Shown: one piece after another, positions 1-10,257 of the stretch
Layout of the letters: each line of letters begins with the position of its first letter
How positions within the stretch are numbered: the stretch's first letter is position 1
Assembly (NCBI RefSeq): GCF_013388295.1
Contig: NZ_CP058235.1
Location: 1,156,001-1,220,000, forward strand
Origin: Bartonella alsatica
Lineage (GTDB): Bacteria; Pseudomonadota; Alphaproteobacteria; Rhizobiales; Rhizobiaceae
DNA: 64,000 bases
Reading direction: 5' to 3'
Notes under the pieces: generated by a model
Told to the model about the DNA's origin: nothing
Seen by the model: only the letters and a program-made list of their open reading frames with translations
Database searches by the model: none
Program-made: the position numbers and the translations under genes

Positions 1-1399
1 GATTCATAATTGCTGTACCACGTGTGTCAGTTAAAAGCTCAGATTGATAGCCTATAAGGCCTCGCGTTGGTGCATAAAAGACAAGACGTACACGATTACC
101 GCCAGAAGGACGCAATTCAACCATTTCAGCTTTACGTTCAGACATTTTTTGAACGACCGTTCCTGAATATTCCTCATCAACATCGATGACAACTTCTTCG
201 ATTGGTTCAAGAGTTGTTCCGTTTTCATCTTTTTGCATAACAACGCGTGGCCGTGAAACACTGAGCTCAAATCCTTCACGGCGCATATTTTCGATGAGAA
301 CTGCAAGCTGCAATTCTCCTCGTCCTGAGACATAGAAAGAATCTTTATCAGCTGATTCTTCAATTTTAAGAGCTATATTGCTTTCTGCTTCTTTTAACAA
401 ACGATCACGGATAACACGGCTTGTTACTTTATCACCTTCAGTTCCTGCAAGGGGGCTATCATTGACGAGAAAGCTCATAGTAACAGTGGGAGGATCAATT
501 GGTTGAGCGGTAAGAGGTTCATTGACCGTGGGATCACAGAAAGTATCAGCAACAGTACCTTTTTGTAGCCCAGCGATTGCTACAATATCACCGGCAATGC
601 TTTCTTCAATAGGTTGCCGCTCTAACCCACGAAATGCTAAAATTTTCGAAATACGCCCAGTTTCTAAAAGCTTTCCATCTTGTCCAAGAACTTTAATACT
701 TTGATTGGGTTTTATAGAGCCCGAATGAATACGGCCTGTAATAATTCGCCCAAGAAATGGATCTGCTTCAAGAATAGTTCCGATCATACGAAATGGTCCT
801 TCTGCTACATTAGGAGAAGGAACATGGCGGATTACAAGATCAAACAGAGGGCTAAGTCCTTGATCTTTTGGTCCCTCAAGGGCTTCAGCCATCCATCCAT
901 CGCGTCCTGATCCATAGAGGATGGGAAAATCAAGCTGTTCATCGGTTGCATCAAGAGCAGCAAAAAGGTCAAAGACTTCATTAATAACTTCGTCAGCACG
1001 CGCATCAGGGCGATCAATTTTATTAATGGCAACAATAGGACGTAAACCTACTTTCAATGCTTTGCCGACAACAAATTTGGTTTGCGGCATAGGCCCTTCA
1101 GCGGCATCAACAAGCACAATTGCTCCATCTACCATATTGAGGATACGTTCAACTTCACCACCGAAATCAGCGTGGCCAGGAGTGTCAACAATATTAATTC
1201 TGGTATCTTTCCAAACAACAGACGTTACCTTCGCTAGAATTGTAATTCCCCGTTCTTTTTCAATATCGTTTGAATCCATCATACGTTCGCTGGTACGTTG
1301 ATTGTCACGGAAATTTCCTGATTGCTTGAGCAGTCCATCTACGAGCGTTGTTTTCCCATGGTCAACGTGGGCGATAATGGCAATGTTACGCAATTGCAT
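1..1399 (-). CDS. typA: Translational GTPase TypA/BipA (3' end outside window)
   Basis: This is a ribosome-associated GTPase of the EF-G/LepA superfamily, involved in ribosome assembly and stress adaptation. Translating the minus strand from the ATG at 1399 gives [20 protein letters not shown], with the G1 motif at about residues 10-18. It is followed by the switch [16 protein letters not shown] and the G4 motif NKIDRPDAR. The EF-Tu-like domain 2 and the start of the EF-G-like C-terminal domains follow. About 466 codons are visible and the family is about 600-610 residues, so the C-terminus lies beyond position 1. The start is supported by an AGAAG-type ribosome-binding site just upstream. 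The gene seems to be monocistronic, with a long AT-rich gap behind it. Identity is very secure because the G-domain spacing and the GGEVER sequence separate TypA from LepA and EF-G. Confidence 0.97.
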   Translation of the reverse strand, partial: MQLRNIAIIAHVDHGKTTLVDGLLKQSGNFRDNQRTSERMMDSNDIEKERGITILAKVTSVVWKDTRINIVDTPGHADFGGEVERILNMVDGAIVLVDAAEGPMPQTKFVVGKALKVGLRPIVAINKIDRPDARADEVINEVFDLFAALDATDEQLDFPILYGSGRDGWMAEALEGPKDQGLSPLFDLVIRHVPSPNVAEGPFRMIGTILEADPFLGRIITGRIHSGSIKPNQSIKVLGQDGKLLETGRISKILAFRGLERQPIEESIAGDIVAIAGLQKGTVADTFCDPTVNEPLTAQPIDPPTVTMSFLVNDSPLAGTEGDKVTSRVIRDRLLKEAESNIALKIEESADKDSFYVSGRGELQLAVLIENMRREGFELSVSRPRVVMQKDENGTTLEPIEEVVIDVDEEYSGTVVQKMSERKAEMVELRPSGGNRVRLVFYAPTRGLIGYQSELLTDTRGTAIMN

Positions 1400-2832
1400 A
1401 AATTTTCTTCTTTTCGTTTAATGAAATTCCATTTGAGGTAGAGCTTTTGCGTCCCTTACCTTAACTATTACAAAACATTTTACATGTTTTTTAATACTTT
1501 GGGAAGAGGAGGAAATATTTTTATGGAAAAGTGTTTTAAAGGCTTTTGATGTTCTATTAAATCTGAAAATTTTTGAGTTTATGAGCATTTCACATAAGGG
1601 ATGCATTAAGAAACAAATTGTTCTTTTATGATAAGGCATGTGCTTTAGTTGTAGCGTATAAATAATATTAAAATCCAATACAGAACTGTGTTATTAAGAT
1701 ATTGATTTATAATGATATAAACATTATTTTCTATATTGAATTAGAGTGCTCAGTAGAGTAACATTCTTTCATTTATACCTTTATTATTTATTGAAGCAAA
1801 GATTATTTATCTGCATATTTTAAGAGGTTTAATGTATTAATGAAAATTTGTCTGAGAAAGGATTAAATACGTCAATCTCTCATTTTATTTGTCGGTAAGC
1901 AGTTTTTTCTTATTCATAAATGAAATTATAGTATATTTATCTCGAAAAAATAATTTAAATTATATCAAATGTCGATAATATTTAGATAATAACAATTTTA
2001 AGATATTTAAGCATTTTATATATAAACTGTTAACTTAGAAAACAGAGATTTTTTAATTAATATACAAATCGAGTTTCATCATTAAACTAGTATTTAGAGG
2101 TGTGTGAAGCACCTTAATAAAAAAAGAAATGGTGAAAAAGTAATTGATTTTGTAAATGTATGATTTTTATATCAAGATAATGAAGATATATTATTCATAT
2201 ATTTTTTGTAGTGAGAAATTTTTGAAATATTTAAAATATTTGCCATTCTATATAAAAACAAAAATTTACAATTTTGATAGTAAAAAAAACCTGATACATC
2301 ATTGAGCGTTTAAATATTGGGGAATTTGTAAACATAATTAATAAAAAAATCAGTTTGTCAGATAGTTCTTTCATTTATGATTGGAATAGAATTATCTATA
2401 ACTTAGAGTAATAATAAATTTTCTAAAGTTACAAAATTATTATTTTTAAATTAAAATATTTAATTAGAAACTTTATTTATAATAACAATTATCTAAAAGT
2501 AAAATTAAAAGTTTAAGAATAAAAATTATTTTTTATTGTCACTAGTAAAAAAATGTTCTTGGAAATACTACAGCACCAAACGAATCAAGTGGAAAAAGCT
2601 TCTTGCAGCTTAAAGAAAATTGTCTAATTAGATTCAGACAGGTTTAGTGAAAAAAGCTCAGACGCAAGTATATCATTTAATGCTATTAAAGTAGAAAATA
2701 ATAAGAGGATTTGAAATAACGTAATATAACAGTATTAAGAAATCTAATTTAAGATGTATAGTGCTGTTTTATGTTCTTTAAAATCAAGGTTTTCTCAACT
2801 ATTTCTAATAGAAGCATTTTTGTTTTCCCGTG
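1400..2832. other. 1.4 kb AT-rich stretch without a recognisable gene
   Basis: Between typA and mgtE, both on the minus strand, there are about 1.4 kb of very AT-rich sequence full of stops in all frames. The only open frame over 60 codons (1418-1678, minus) has a translation with no family-like features and no ribosome-binding site. I see no tRNA, no strong hairpin terminator and no repeat array. Such spacers are typical of Bartonella and usually represent decayed genes. The typA promoter should lie in the first 100-200 bases. Confidence 0.7.
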
Positions 2833-4209
2833 TTAGAGTAGAGTCCCAGATAAAATGAAGGCAGCAACAGAAAAATAGATTACAATCCCCATGACATCGA
2901 CTAAAGTTGCGACAAGGGGAGCTGAAGCACTTGCTGGATCAAATCCTAAACGTTTAAGAATAAAAGGAAGCATAGAACCGGATAAGGATCCGAATGTAAC
3001 GATTCCGACTAAAGCTGTGCCTACTGTTATGGAAACAGCAATCCAATGTTTACCATAGTCATAGATACCCAGTTGTTGCCAAAAAACAATACGCATAACT
3101 CCAATGATTCCAAGTAAAAGACCAAGGGACAACCCTGTTGGAATTTCGCGAATGATGACTTTCCACCAATCCTTAAGCGTCAGTTCACGTAAAGCTAATG
3201 CACGAATAATAAGAGATGTAGCTTGTGAGCCAGAGTTTCCTCCTGAGCTCATAATAAGAGGAATGAACAGTGTAAGGATAATAGCTTTTTTAAGTTCTGT
3301 TTCAAAATATTGCATAGCACTGGCTGTCAACATTTCACCGACAAAAAGTAAAGCAAGCCAGCCTCCACGTTTTTTCATCATTCCAAGAAAGTTGATTTGC
3401 ATATAGGGTTTATTGAGAGCTTCCATACCTCCAAATTTATAGGCATCTTCATTCATTTCATCAACCATTGTATCAAGGACGTCATCGACTGTCACAATAC
3501 CAATAACATGGTTTCCGTCATCAATAACTGGGACAGAGAGAAGATCATGGCGCTGAAAAAGACGAGCAATGTCTTCGTGATGGGTGTAGGGAGATATTGT
3601 AATGGGAGTGTCATGCGTGACGACGTTTAGAATTTGTTCATCAGGTGAAGCAAGAATCAAATTACGGAGTGAAATAGCTTTGAGGAGAGTCCCTGTTTTA
3701 GGATCAATGACATAGCTTGTGTAAACTGTTTCACGTGTACGCTCAACATCACGAATGTGATCAAGAGTTTTTTTGACAGTCCAATTTGCTGGTACCGCTA
3801 TAAATTCTGTTGTCATTAGCGCACCAGCTGTGTGATTAGGATAACTTGTAAGTTTTTTTAGTTCGGCTCGCGTTAAGGGTTTAAGTAAAGCATAAAGCCG
3901 CGTACGGGTTTCTTTATTCATCTCTTGAAAAACATCCGCAGCAGCATCTGCGGACATACCGTCAAGAATTTCAACAGAACGGTTCACTGGCAGGAGTTCA
4001 AGAATAGCTGCTGGTTGTTCAAGTTCTGGTTTATCAAAGAGTTCAATAACATAATCAAGAGGTAGAAGGCTAAGAATAGCTACACGCTCCATGATATCGA
4101 GATCATTTATGATATCAATTGAGTCCGCAAAATGATAATTTTTTAATTCTTCGGCAAGAGCTTCAGGAGAAGAATTTTTGAAGTCGAAGGTCGTGCTGAT
4201 TTCAGTCAT
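2833..4209 (-). CDS. mgtE: Magnesium transporter MgtE
   Basis: This is an inner-membrane Mg2+ channel/transporter gated by its cytoplasmic domain. The product is 458 residues, normal for the family. The N-terminal helical MgtE_N superhelix covers about residues 15-120. Two CBS domains follow at about 125-245, with the phrase SVPVIDDGNHVIGIVTVDD. Five transmembrane helices fill about 275-458. The last helix region carries ATLVDVMGIVIYF, containing the conserved Asp of the Mg2+ pore, and the SGGNSGSQ loop is also present. The start at 4209 (MTEIST) is preferred over one 21 codons upstream because GGAAGG lies at good distance. It stands alone between long spacers. No M-box-like leader is evident upstream. 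Confidence 0.96.
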   Translation of the reverse strand: MTEISTTFDFKNSSPEALAEELKNYHFADSIDIINDLDIMERVAILSLLPLDYVIELFDKPELEQPAAILELLPVNRSVEILDGMSADAAADVFQEMNKETRTRLYALLKPLTRAELKKLTSYPNHTAGALMTTEFIAVPANWTVKKTLDHIRDVERTRETVYTSYVIDPKTGTLLKAISLRNLILASPDEQILNVVTHDTPITISPYTHHEDIARLFQRHDLLSVPVIDDGNHVIGIVTVDDVLDTMVDEMNEDAYKFGGMEALNKPYMQINFLGMMKKRGGWLALLFVGEMLTASAMQYFETELKKAIILTLFIPLIMSSGGNSGSQATSLIIRALALRELTLKDWWKVIIREIPTGLSLGLLLGIIGVMRIVFWQQLGIYDYGKHWIAVSITVGTALVGIVTFGSLSGSMLPFILKRLGFDPASASAPLVATLVDVMGIVIYFSVAAFILSGTLL

Positions 4210-4546
4210 GATAAAGTACCTTCCGAAGGATTGGGAAATTGCGAATTTAGGTATATGAATAAGGCAGAACAAAAGTTATAGAAGATTTAAAAAAAGCTCC
4301 CAATTATTAATATTTAAACTAAAGTCAAGGATAGATTGCAGGTTATAAACAATTTCATGAATCAGGTACGTAGGGATTTTTATTTTTGTTTATCTCCTTA
4401 TGATAAAAAACATCTTTTATTTCTTCTACTAAAATACATGTCTGAAAGGCACTTTTGAAGCATACTAAATAAGTTTAATAATATTATAATGTGTGTCGTA
4501 AAGACAATTGTTATACCTTAAATTTATAATGGAGATAGAGAATATT

Positions 4547-6571
4547 ATGACAAAAGCAGCAATGTTGGACTGGAAGCGATTTTCAGAGCTTCCTAATTTT
4601 TCTTTAATAAGTGATGAAGATTTTAAACCTGCTTTTGAACAAGCGCTTAAAGAAGCAGAAAAAGAAGTAGAGACGATTGCAACGGTGCAAGAACCACCAA
4701 CACTTGAGAATTTTCTGCAACCTTTTGAGCTTTCTGGTAAAGCGCTTGATTGTGTATGTTCAATATTTTTCTTACGTTCAGGTGCTCATAGTAATGCGTT
4801 GATTCAGCAGTTAGAACAAGAATTTGTTGTAAAACTTTCTCGTTATTCTTCGAAAATTATGATGGATGAACGGATATTTGCAAAAATAGATGTGCTTTAT
4901 AAGCAGTCGCAGCAGAATATGTATGATAGTGAAACAACACGTGTGCTTGAGTTATGGTGGAAAAAGTTCGTTTGCAATGGTGCAAAACTTGATGAAAAAG
5001 GTAAGAAACGGCTCGTTGAAATTAATGAAAGACTTGCTTTTTTAAGTGCTAAGTTTGGTCAGCATGTCTTAAAAGATGAAGCTGAGTGGATTTTATTTTT
5101 AAAACAAACAGATTTATCTGGTTTGCCAGATGATCTCATTGCTTCAATGAAGGAAATAGCTCGTGAAAGGGGCAATGAGGGAGCCTATGGGTTAACATTG
5201 GCACGTTCAGTGATTGAACCTTTTTTAAAATTCTCTCATCGTCGAGATTTACGTGAAAGTGCATTTCAAGCTTGGTCTAAACGAGGTGAAAATAATAATG
5301 ATAATGATAATAGAGCGATTATTGTAGAGATTCTTGCACTTCGAGATGAACAGGCTAAATTACTAGGATATAAATCCTTTGCAGATTTGAAGCTTGATAA
5401 TACTATGGCGAAGAATGCTGATTCCGTTATGGATTTACTCATGTCGGTATGGGAACGAGCAAAAGCTAAAGCAGTTAATGAACAAACTGAATTACAAGAT
5501 TTTGCAAAAAGTCAGGGAAGTAATGAATCCTTAGCAGCTTGGGATTGGCGTTATTATGCTGAAAAATTACGCGCTGAAAAGTTTTTTTTCGATGAAGCTG
5601 AAGTTAAACATTATTTGCAACTTGATCGCATAATTGAAGCAGCTTTTGCAGTAGCAAAAAAACTCTTTGGGATTTCATTTGAAGAAAAAAAGACTGTTAC
5701 GCTTTGGCATCCTGATGTACGTTTGTGGGAAGTAAAAAAGTCTGATGGAAGTCTACTCGGGCATTTTATCGGTGATTATTTTGCTCGTTCTTCAAAACGG
5801 TCTGGTGCATGGATGAGCAGATTGCAATCGCAGCATAAATTAAATGGCGGACAAAAGCCTATTATCTATAATGTGTGTAATTTTGCTAAGCCACCTAAAG
5901 GAGAGATTGCTTTTTTATCCCTGGATGATGCACGTACACTTTTCCATGAATTTGGTCATGCATTGCATGGTTTGCTTTCTAATGTAACATGGCCATCTGT
6001 GTCTGGAACATCTGTTTCACGTGATTTTGTTGAACTTCCTTCTCAACTTTACGAACATTGGTTAACTGTACCAGAAATTTTAAAGTCTTATGCTACGCAT
6101 GCAAAAACAGGACTTCCTATGCCGCAAACATTAATAGATAAGGTTTTGTCAGCACAGACATTTAATGCAGGTTTTGCTGCAGTTGAATTTACTTCATCAG
6201 CTTTAGTAGATATGGCTTTTCATCAAGGACAAAAGATAACTGATCCGACAGTGTTTGAACGTCAAGAGTTAGAAAAACTGCAAATGCCTGATACAATTAT
6301 TATGCGTCATCGACCTCCACATTTTACGCATATATTTTCAGGTGATGGTTACGCCGCTGGTTACTATTCTTATATGTGGTCGGAAGTACTTGATGCTGAT
6401 GCTTTTCAGGCTTTTGAAGAAACGGGAGATGTTTTTAATTCAGAGCTTGCTGATAAGTTGAGACGTTTTATTTACTCTGCAGGAGGAAGTCGTGATCCAG
6501 AAGAACTATATAAAGCTTTTCGGGGACGGTTGCCTTCATCAGAGGCAATGATTAAAAAACGTGGATTGTAA
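4547..6571 (+). CDS. M3 family oligopeptidase / peptidyl-dipeptidase (Dcp/OpdA-like)
   Basis: This is a cytoplasmic zinc metallopeptidase that trims short peptides, related to E. coli oligopeptidase A and Dcp. The product is 674 residues, matching the family. The zinc site is the HEFGH motif at residues 467-471 within LFHEFGHALHGLLS. A Glu ligand follows about 25 residues later in SRDFVELPSQ, as expected for M3. The GDGYAAGYYSYMWSEV block near the C-terminus is typical of Dcp/OpdA. The ATG at 4547 is chosen because GGAGATAGAG lies six bases upstream. An in-frame TTG at 4508 lacks such a site. There is no signal peptide, so it acts in the cytoplasm. Whether it is an endo- or dipeptidyl-carboxypeptidase cannot be decided from sequence alone. 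Confidence 0.93.
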   Translation: MTKAAMLDWKRFSELPNFSLISDEDFKPAFEQALKEAEKEVETIATVQEPPTLENFLQPFELSGKALDCVCSIFFLRSGAHSNALIQQLEQEFVVKLSRYSSKIMMDERIFAKIDVLYKQSQQNMYDSETTRVLELWWKKFVCNGAKLDEKGKKRLVEINERLAFLSAKFGQHVLKDEAEWILFLKQTDLSGLPDDLIASMKEIARERGNEGAYGLTLARSVIEPFLKFSHRRDLRESAFQAWSKRGENNNDNDNRAIIVEILALRDEQAKLLGYKSFADLKLDNTMAKNADSVMDLLMSVWERAKAKAVNEQTELQDFAKSQGSNESLAAWDWRYYAEKLRAEKFFFDEAEVKHYLQLDRIIEAAFAVAKKLFGISFEEKKTVTLWHPDVRLWEVKKSDGSLLGHFIGDYFARSSKRSGAWMSRLQSQHKLNGGQKPIIYNVCNFAKPPKGEIAFLSLDDARTLFHEFGHALHGLLSNVTWPSVSGTSVSRDFVELPSQLYEHWLTVPEILKSYATHAKTGLPMPQTLIDKVLSAQTFNAGFAAVEFTSSALVDMAFHQGQKITDPTVFERQELEKLQMPDTIIMRHRPPHFTHIFSGDGYAAGYYSYMWSEVLDADAFQAFEETGDVFNSELADKLRRFIYSAGGSRDPEELYKAFRGRLPSSEAMIKKRGL

Positions 6572-6576
6572 ATGAT

Positions 6577-6613
6577 AACGGTAGGTATGGTTTAGACTAT
6601 ACCGTTATTTCTT
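6577..6613 (+). terminator. Probable Rho-independent terminator after the M3 peptidase gene
   Basis: The inverted repeat AACGGTA (6577-6583) and TACCGTT (6600-6606) begins a few bases after the stop codon. It is followed by a T-rich tail ATTTCTTTTT. Further pairing inside the loop is possible (GGTAT with ATACC). Confidence 0.55.
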
Positions 6614-6733
6614 TTTGGTCTTTATTTCTGTTAAGGTTTACCAAACCCCTATCATGATCATGTGAAAAGAGGGCTTTTTATTTTATTCGACTTTTGGTTT
6701 GTGAAAAAAATGAGACTCTGTGTTTTTAACAGA

Positions 6734-7801
6734 TCATGGAAAAGAAAAATTATCAGCTCTCTCTTTCTGATGGCCATTTGGGGGTGACCATGATTTTTTC
6801 ATAAGACTTTGATCAATTTTGTTTAGTAAGTAGGTGTTTTGTTGTGTCATCTCATCGAGGCTTATAGGTGGTTGGCGTTCAATATTATGTAAGCCTTGTA
6901 CAGATTGCAGAGTATTTGTGTTGGTAAGAGGTATGTTTTCATGAGAAAAGACAGGAAGCTTTAAAATAGCTTCTAATGGTTTCCTTAAATAAGAGACAAG
7001 TTTTTGCTTTCCTTCAAAAGTAAAATTAATGCCATCATTGGTGCGAAGTCTGGTTATTTTCCCATTGACATTATAACCTGAAAAAGAAAATTGACCTTGT
7101 GCGCTAATAAAACCATCCCAAATATTGATAAAATATCCTCCTGCAGCTTCTGTTGCATTTTTATAAAGTTCATTAAAGGTTTGTATTTTTTGTGTTAAAC
7201 TATTATTTTCAAAGGCTGGCTGTCCCATCCAGATCCATGGTTTTCCAGAGTTATGTAGGCTTTCAGTAATTTCGATAATTCTTTGCTTATAGATATTCAT
7301 CCATTCTGGTTGGAGAGGACTGAATACGCCATGAGAGTTTGTGATTGGTTGGTTATCATTTGCGCCTATTATCATAACAATGACATCAGGTTTATTTTTA
7401 TCGATAAGTTCAGGAATACTATTTTTCCAAGAAATGTGATCAGTTCGAACTAAGCCAGAAGATGGGACTGCATTGTTTATGATGATAATATCGTTATCAT
7501 CAATAAAAAGTTTGCTCAGTTCATTGGCAGCAGTAGAAGCTACAAAGTCACCTATAACGAGAATTCGTTTTGCGTTTGTATCTTTCAATTTTTGTACGGT
7601 TTTTTGTATGATAGCCTTTTTCTTTGGTTGATATACTTTAGGTTCCATAGTTCGCGGCTGTTGTTGTGGTTGCTCTTGTTTGTTACGTTCTAACAACCAT
7701 TTAAAAAAGTTCGTTGCTTTGCTTGAAGATGGTTGTATAACACTCACAGCAAATAGAGAGAAAAACAGGAAGATTAAGTGTATCGAGCGGAAATAAGACA
7801 A
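6734..7801 (-). CDS. DUF459 (SGNH-hydrolase-like) periplasmic protein
   Basis: This 355-residue exported protein belongs to the DUF459 branch of SGNH hydrolases; its substrate is unknown. An N-terminal hydrophobic signal (residues 8-22) is followed by a Gln/Pro-rich linker to about residue 70, then the hydrolase-like fold. Block I reads GDFVAST (84-90) rather than GDS, so no nucleophile Ser sits there. Block III is GAND (146-149). Block V is DGINFT (256-261), where most family members as I recall them have His instead of Asn259. The start is a TTG at 7801 with GGAG eight bases upstream; there is no Met codon before residue 52. It lies 15 bases downstream of a lytic transglycosylase gene, suggesting co-transcription and an envelope or peptidoglycan role. 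Enzymatic activity is doubtful from the missing residues. Confidence 0.85.
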   Translation of the reverse strand: MSYFRSIHLIFLFFSLFAVSVIQPSSSKATNFFKWLLERNKQEQPQQQPRTMEPKVYQPKKKAIIQKTVQKLKDTNAKRILVIGDFVASTAANELSKLFIDDNDIIIINNAVPSSGLVRTDHISWKNSIPELIDKNKPDVIVMIIGANDNQPITNSHGVFSPLQPEWMNIYKQRIIEITESLHNSGKPWIWMGQPAFENNSLTQKIQTFNELYKNATEAAGGYFINIWDGFISAQGQFSFSGYNVNGKITRLRTNDGINFTFEGKQKLVSYLRKPLEAILKLPVFSHENIPLTNTNTLQSVQGLHNIERQPPISLDEMTQQNTYLLNKIDQSLMKKSWSPPNGHQKERADNFSFP

Positions 7802-7816
7802 ACACTTTACTCCAAA

Positions 7817-9073
7817 TTATTGTTTTCGAAGAAGGAAGAGAACTTCACGAGTTGGATATCCATTTGCTGTTAAGCCGTGTCGCAGTTGAAAAGCTTTAAG
7901 CGCTTTCTTAGAAGCTGGACCAATTTTTCCATCAATTTCTCCATCATAATCACCCAGCGCAGCTAAGCGAGATTGTAATTCCATACGCTCTTTGAAAGTA
8001 ATAGGCTTAAATGGTCGTTCCCAATCTTGGACTAATCCCGGATGTCCAGCAATGCGATCAGCTAGTAGAGCAACAGCTAAAGCATAACGATCCGAATTAT
8101 TATAGCGTTTAAGAACAAAGAAGTTTTTTGTTATTAAAAATGCAGGTCCTTTGGGGCCATCAGGATATTTCAATATTGCATGCTCAGATGGAGAAGGAAA
8201 AGGTTTTCCATGTGCATGCCGAACTCCCAACTTTTTCCATTGTTTAAAGGAAAGCCAATTTTCAGGAAATGTTTTCCCGTGTGGTAATTTAACCTCAATT
8301 CCCCAAGGAAGGTCAGATCGCCAACCATTTATATGAAGTAAATTAGCTGTAGTAGCAAGGGCATCTGGAATTGATTCCCAAATATTGCTGTATCCATCGT
8401 TATCCATGTCAATAGCATAGGCAAGGTAACTAGTTGGAATAAATTGCGTATGTCCAAGAGCACCTGCCCAAGATCCAATCAGTTGAGAGCGCTGAATATT
8501 ACCATTTTGTAAAATTTTCATAGCTGCAATAAGTTGCACACACGCGTATTTTTTACGCTTTTGGTCTGCATAGGCTAAGGTTGCTAATGAACGGATAGTA
8601 TCACGCATCACAACTTTATTTTCTAAAACTTTTCCATAATTACTTTCCACTGACCAAATAGCGAGAAGAATATTGCGGTTAACACCAAAACGCTTTTCAA
8701 TTTTTGGAAGCCACTTCGCCCATTTTTTCGCTTGATATTGTCCTTCTATAATTGCGATATCATTAACCCGATTGTCAAAATAGTTCCATGAAGGATCAAT
8801 AAATTCTGGTTGATATGCTGCTCTTTTTAAAACTTCTGTGTCAATTGCAGTGACATCTTTAAAAGCCATATCAAATATAGTTGGTGAAATATTGTTGGCT
8901 AAAGCTGTTTTTTTAAATTCTTCAACCCAGCGTTTAAAGCCATTATCAGCGTGTGAAAGTGAAGAAAAGAATATTGAGAAAGCAAAAAGAATAAAAGCTG
9001 AACCAATGATATAAGTTCTTTGGTTTATGAATTTCTCCAACGATGAAAATACTTTAAATTCTATTTTTTGCAT
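7817..9073 (-). CDS. MltB-family lytic murein transglycosylase with peptidoglycan-binding domain
   Basis: This enzyme cleaves the MurNAc-GlcNAc bond of peptidoglycan with formation of 1,6-anhydro ends. The product is 418 residues. A membrane signal segment lies at about 22-41. The SLT_2 (MltB-type) catalytic domain spans about 45-345, with the catalytic Glu143 in IWSVESNYGKV and the conserved GSWAGALGHTQFIPTSY. A C-terminal PG_binding_1 domain covers about 355-415 (LGDYDGEIDGKIGPASKKA). The start at 9073 (MQKIEF) is preferred to a Met 22 codons upstream because the upstream residues look non-coding. There is no lipobox, so unlike E. coli MltB it is probably not a lipoprotein. It is followed at 15 bases by the DUF459 gene. 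Confidence 0.93.
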   Translation of the reverse strand: MQKIEFKVFSSLEKFINQRTYIIGSAFILFAFSIFFSSLSHADNGFKRWVEEFKKTALANNISPTIFDMAFKDVTAIDTEVLKRAAYQPEFIDPSWNYFDNRVNDIAIIEGQYQAKKWAKWLPKIEKRFGVNRNILLAIWSVESNYGKVLENKVVMRDTIRSLATLAYADQKRKKYACVQLIAAMKILQNGNIQRSQLIGSWAGALGHTQFIPTSYLAYAIDMDNDGYSNIWESIPDALATTANLLHINGWRSDLPWGIEVKLPHGKTFPENWLSFKQWKKLGVRHAHGKPFPSPSEHAILKYPDGPKGPAFLITKNFFVLKRYNNSDRYALAVALLADRIAGHPGLVQDWERPFKPITFKERMELQSRLAALGDYDGEIDGKIGPASKKALKAFQLRHGLTANGYPTREVLFLLRKQ

Positions 9074-9318
9074 TTTAAAATTCCCGCTAAGGTTAAATGA
9101 TTTTATTTTTGTATTTGGTTTAATTGAGTATGTTGTCAAGTTTCCAGAAAAGCTGAAAAGGATTATTTATGTTGAGAAAGTACTCTTCAATAATATTGTC
9201 TCTTTTTTCATCTTTTTGCTATGCATTATAACGATAGTTACAATAGATAAGACAGCTTTTAATAATTTAATTATGACATATGATAAACAAAATCGGAAAT
9301 CTATATAGTAAACTAAGA

Positions 9319-10218
9319 ATGAACAGAGTGCAGAAAATCCGTAAAGCAGTATTTCCCGTAGCAGGTCTTGGTACACGTTTTCTTCCTGCAACAAAAACGA
9401 TACCTAAAGAAATGCTGACAATTGTTGATAAGCCTGTTATTCAATATGTTGTAGATGAGGCACGTGAAGCGGGTATTGAGCATTTTATTTTTGTCACTGG
9501 ACGCAATAAAGCAGTAATTGAAGATTATTTTGATGCACAAGTTGAATTATATACAACACTTGCTGAACATGGCCGCAGAGAGGAGCTTGAGCATTTACAA
9601 GACTTACAACCTTCACCAGGTATGACTTCCTTCACAAGGCAACAGAAACCTTTAGGATTGGGGCATGCTCTTTGGTGTGCGCGTGAGTTAGTGGGGGCGG
9701 AACCTTTTGCTTTATTGTTGCCGGATATGCTGATTCAAGCTAAAAATAACTGCCTTTCTGAAATGATGAATCTTTATGAAAAAACAGGAGGAGGAAATAT
9801 TATTGCTGTTCAGGAGTGCGATCTTGAGGAAGCACATAAATACGGTATCGTTGGCAAAGGTAAACAAATTGCAAATGGTTTTAAAATTACAAAAATGGTA
9901 GAGAAACCAACAAAAGGAACAGCTCCATCGAATTTGTACATCAATGGGCGTTATATTTTGCAACCAGAAATTTTTAATATTCTCTCCAACCAAAAACGAG
10001 GAGCAGGAAATGAAATTCAGTTAACGGATGCGATGGTACAGCTTTCAAATGAGCAAGATTTTTTTGGTTTCCAGTTAGAGGGATTCGCTTTTGATTGTGG
10101 TTCTAAAACTGGTTTCATTGAAGCCAACGTTGCATTTTCTTTGGCACGGGCTGATATGCATAGTCAAGTTTCTGCTTCATTAAAAAATTTACTAGAAACA
10201 ATTAAAGTTGAAAAATGA
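9319..10218 (+). CDS. galU: UTP-glucose-1-phosphate uridylyltransferase
   Basis: The enzyme makes UDP-glucose from UTP and glucose-1-phosphate for LPS and glycan synthesis. The product is 299 residues, usual for bacterial GalU. The nucleotidyltransferase motif is [20 protein letters not shown] near the N-terminus. The VEKP motif and [20 protein letters not shown] near the C-terminus are also typical. The ATG at 9319 places this motif at the usual distance, although its Shine-Dalgarno is weak. A longer frame from 9280 adds 13 atypical residues. kdsD follows after 39 bases on the same strand, so the two genes are probably co-transcribed for envelope sugar supply. Confidence 0.96.
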   Translation: MNRVQKIRKAVFPVAGLGTRFLPATKTIPKEMLTIVDKPVIQYVVDEAREAGIEHFIFVTGRNKAVIEDYFDAQVELYTTLAEHGRREELEHLQDLQPSPGMTSFTRQQKPLGLGHALWCARELVGAEPFALLLPDMLIQAKNNCLSEMMNLYEKTGGGNIIAVQECDLEEAHKYGIVGKGKQIANGFKITKMVEKPTKGTAPSNLYINGRYILQPEIFNILSNQKRGAGNEIQLTDAMVQLSNEQDFFGFQLEGFAFDCGSKTGFIEANVAFSLARADMHSQVSASLKNLLETIKVEK

Positions 10219-10257
10219 TATAGATTCCTCATTTAATTTTATATATCAAATTTGATC

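Noticed and set aside
1418..1678. 86-codon minus-strand frame upstream of typA
   Set aside because: No ribosome-binding site, no family features and base composition of non-coding spacer.
9027..9394. Overlapping short frames around the mltB-galU divergent region
   Set aside because: They overlap the ends of secure genes, have no ribosome-binding sites and mirror each other on opposite strands.
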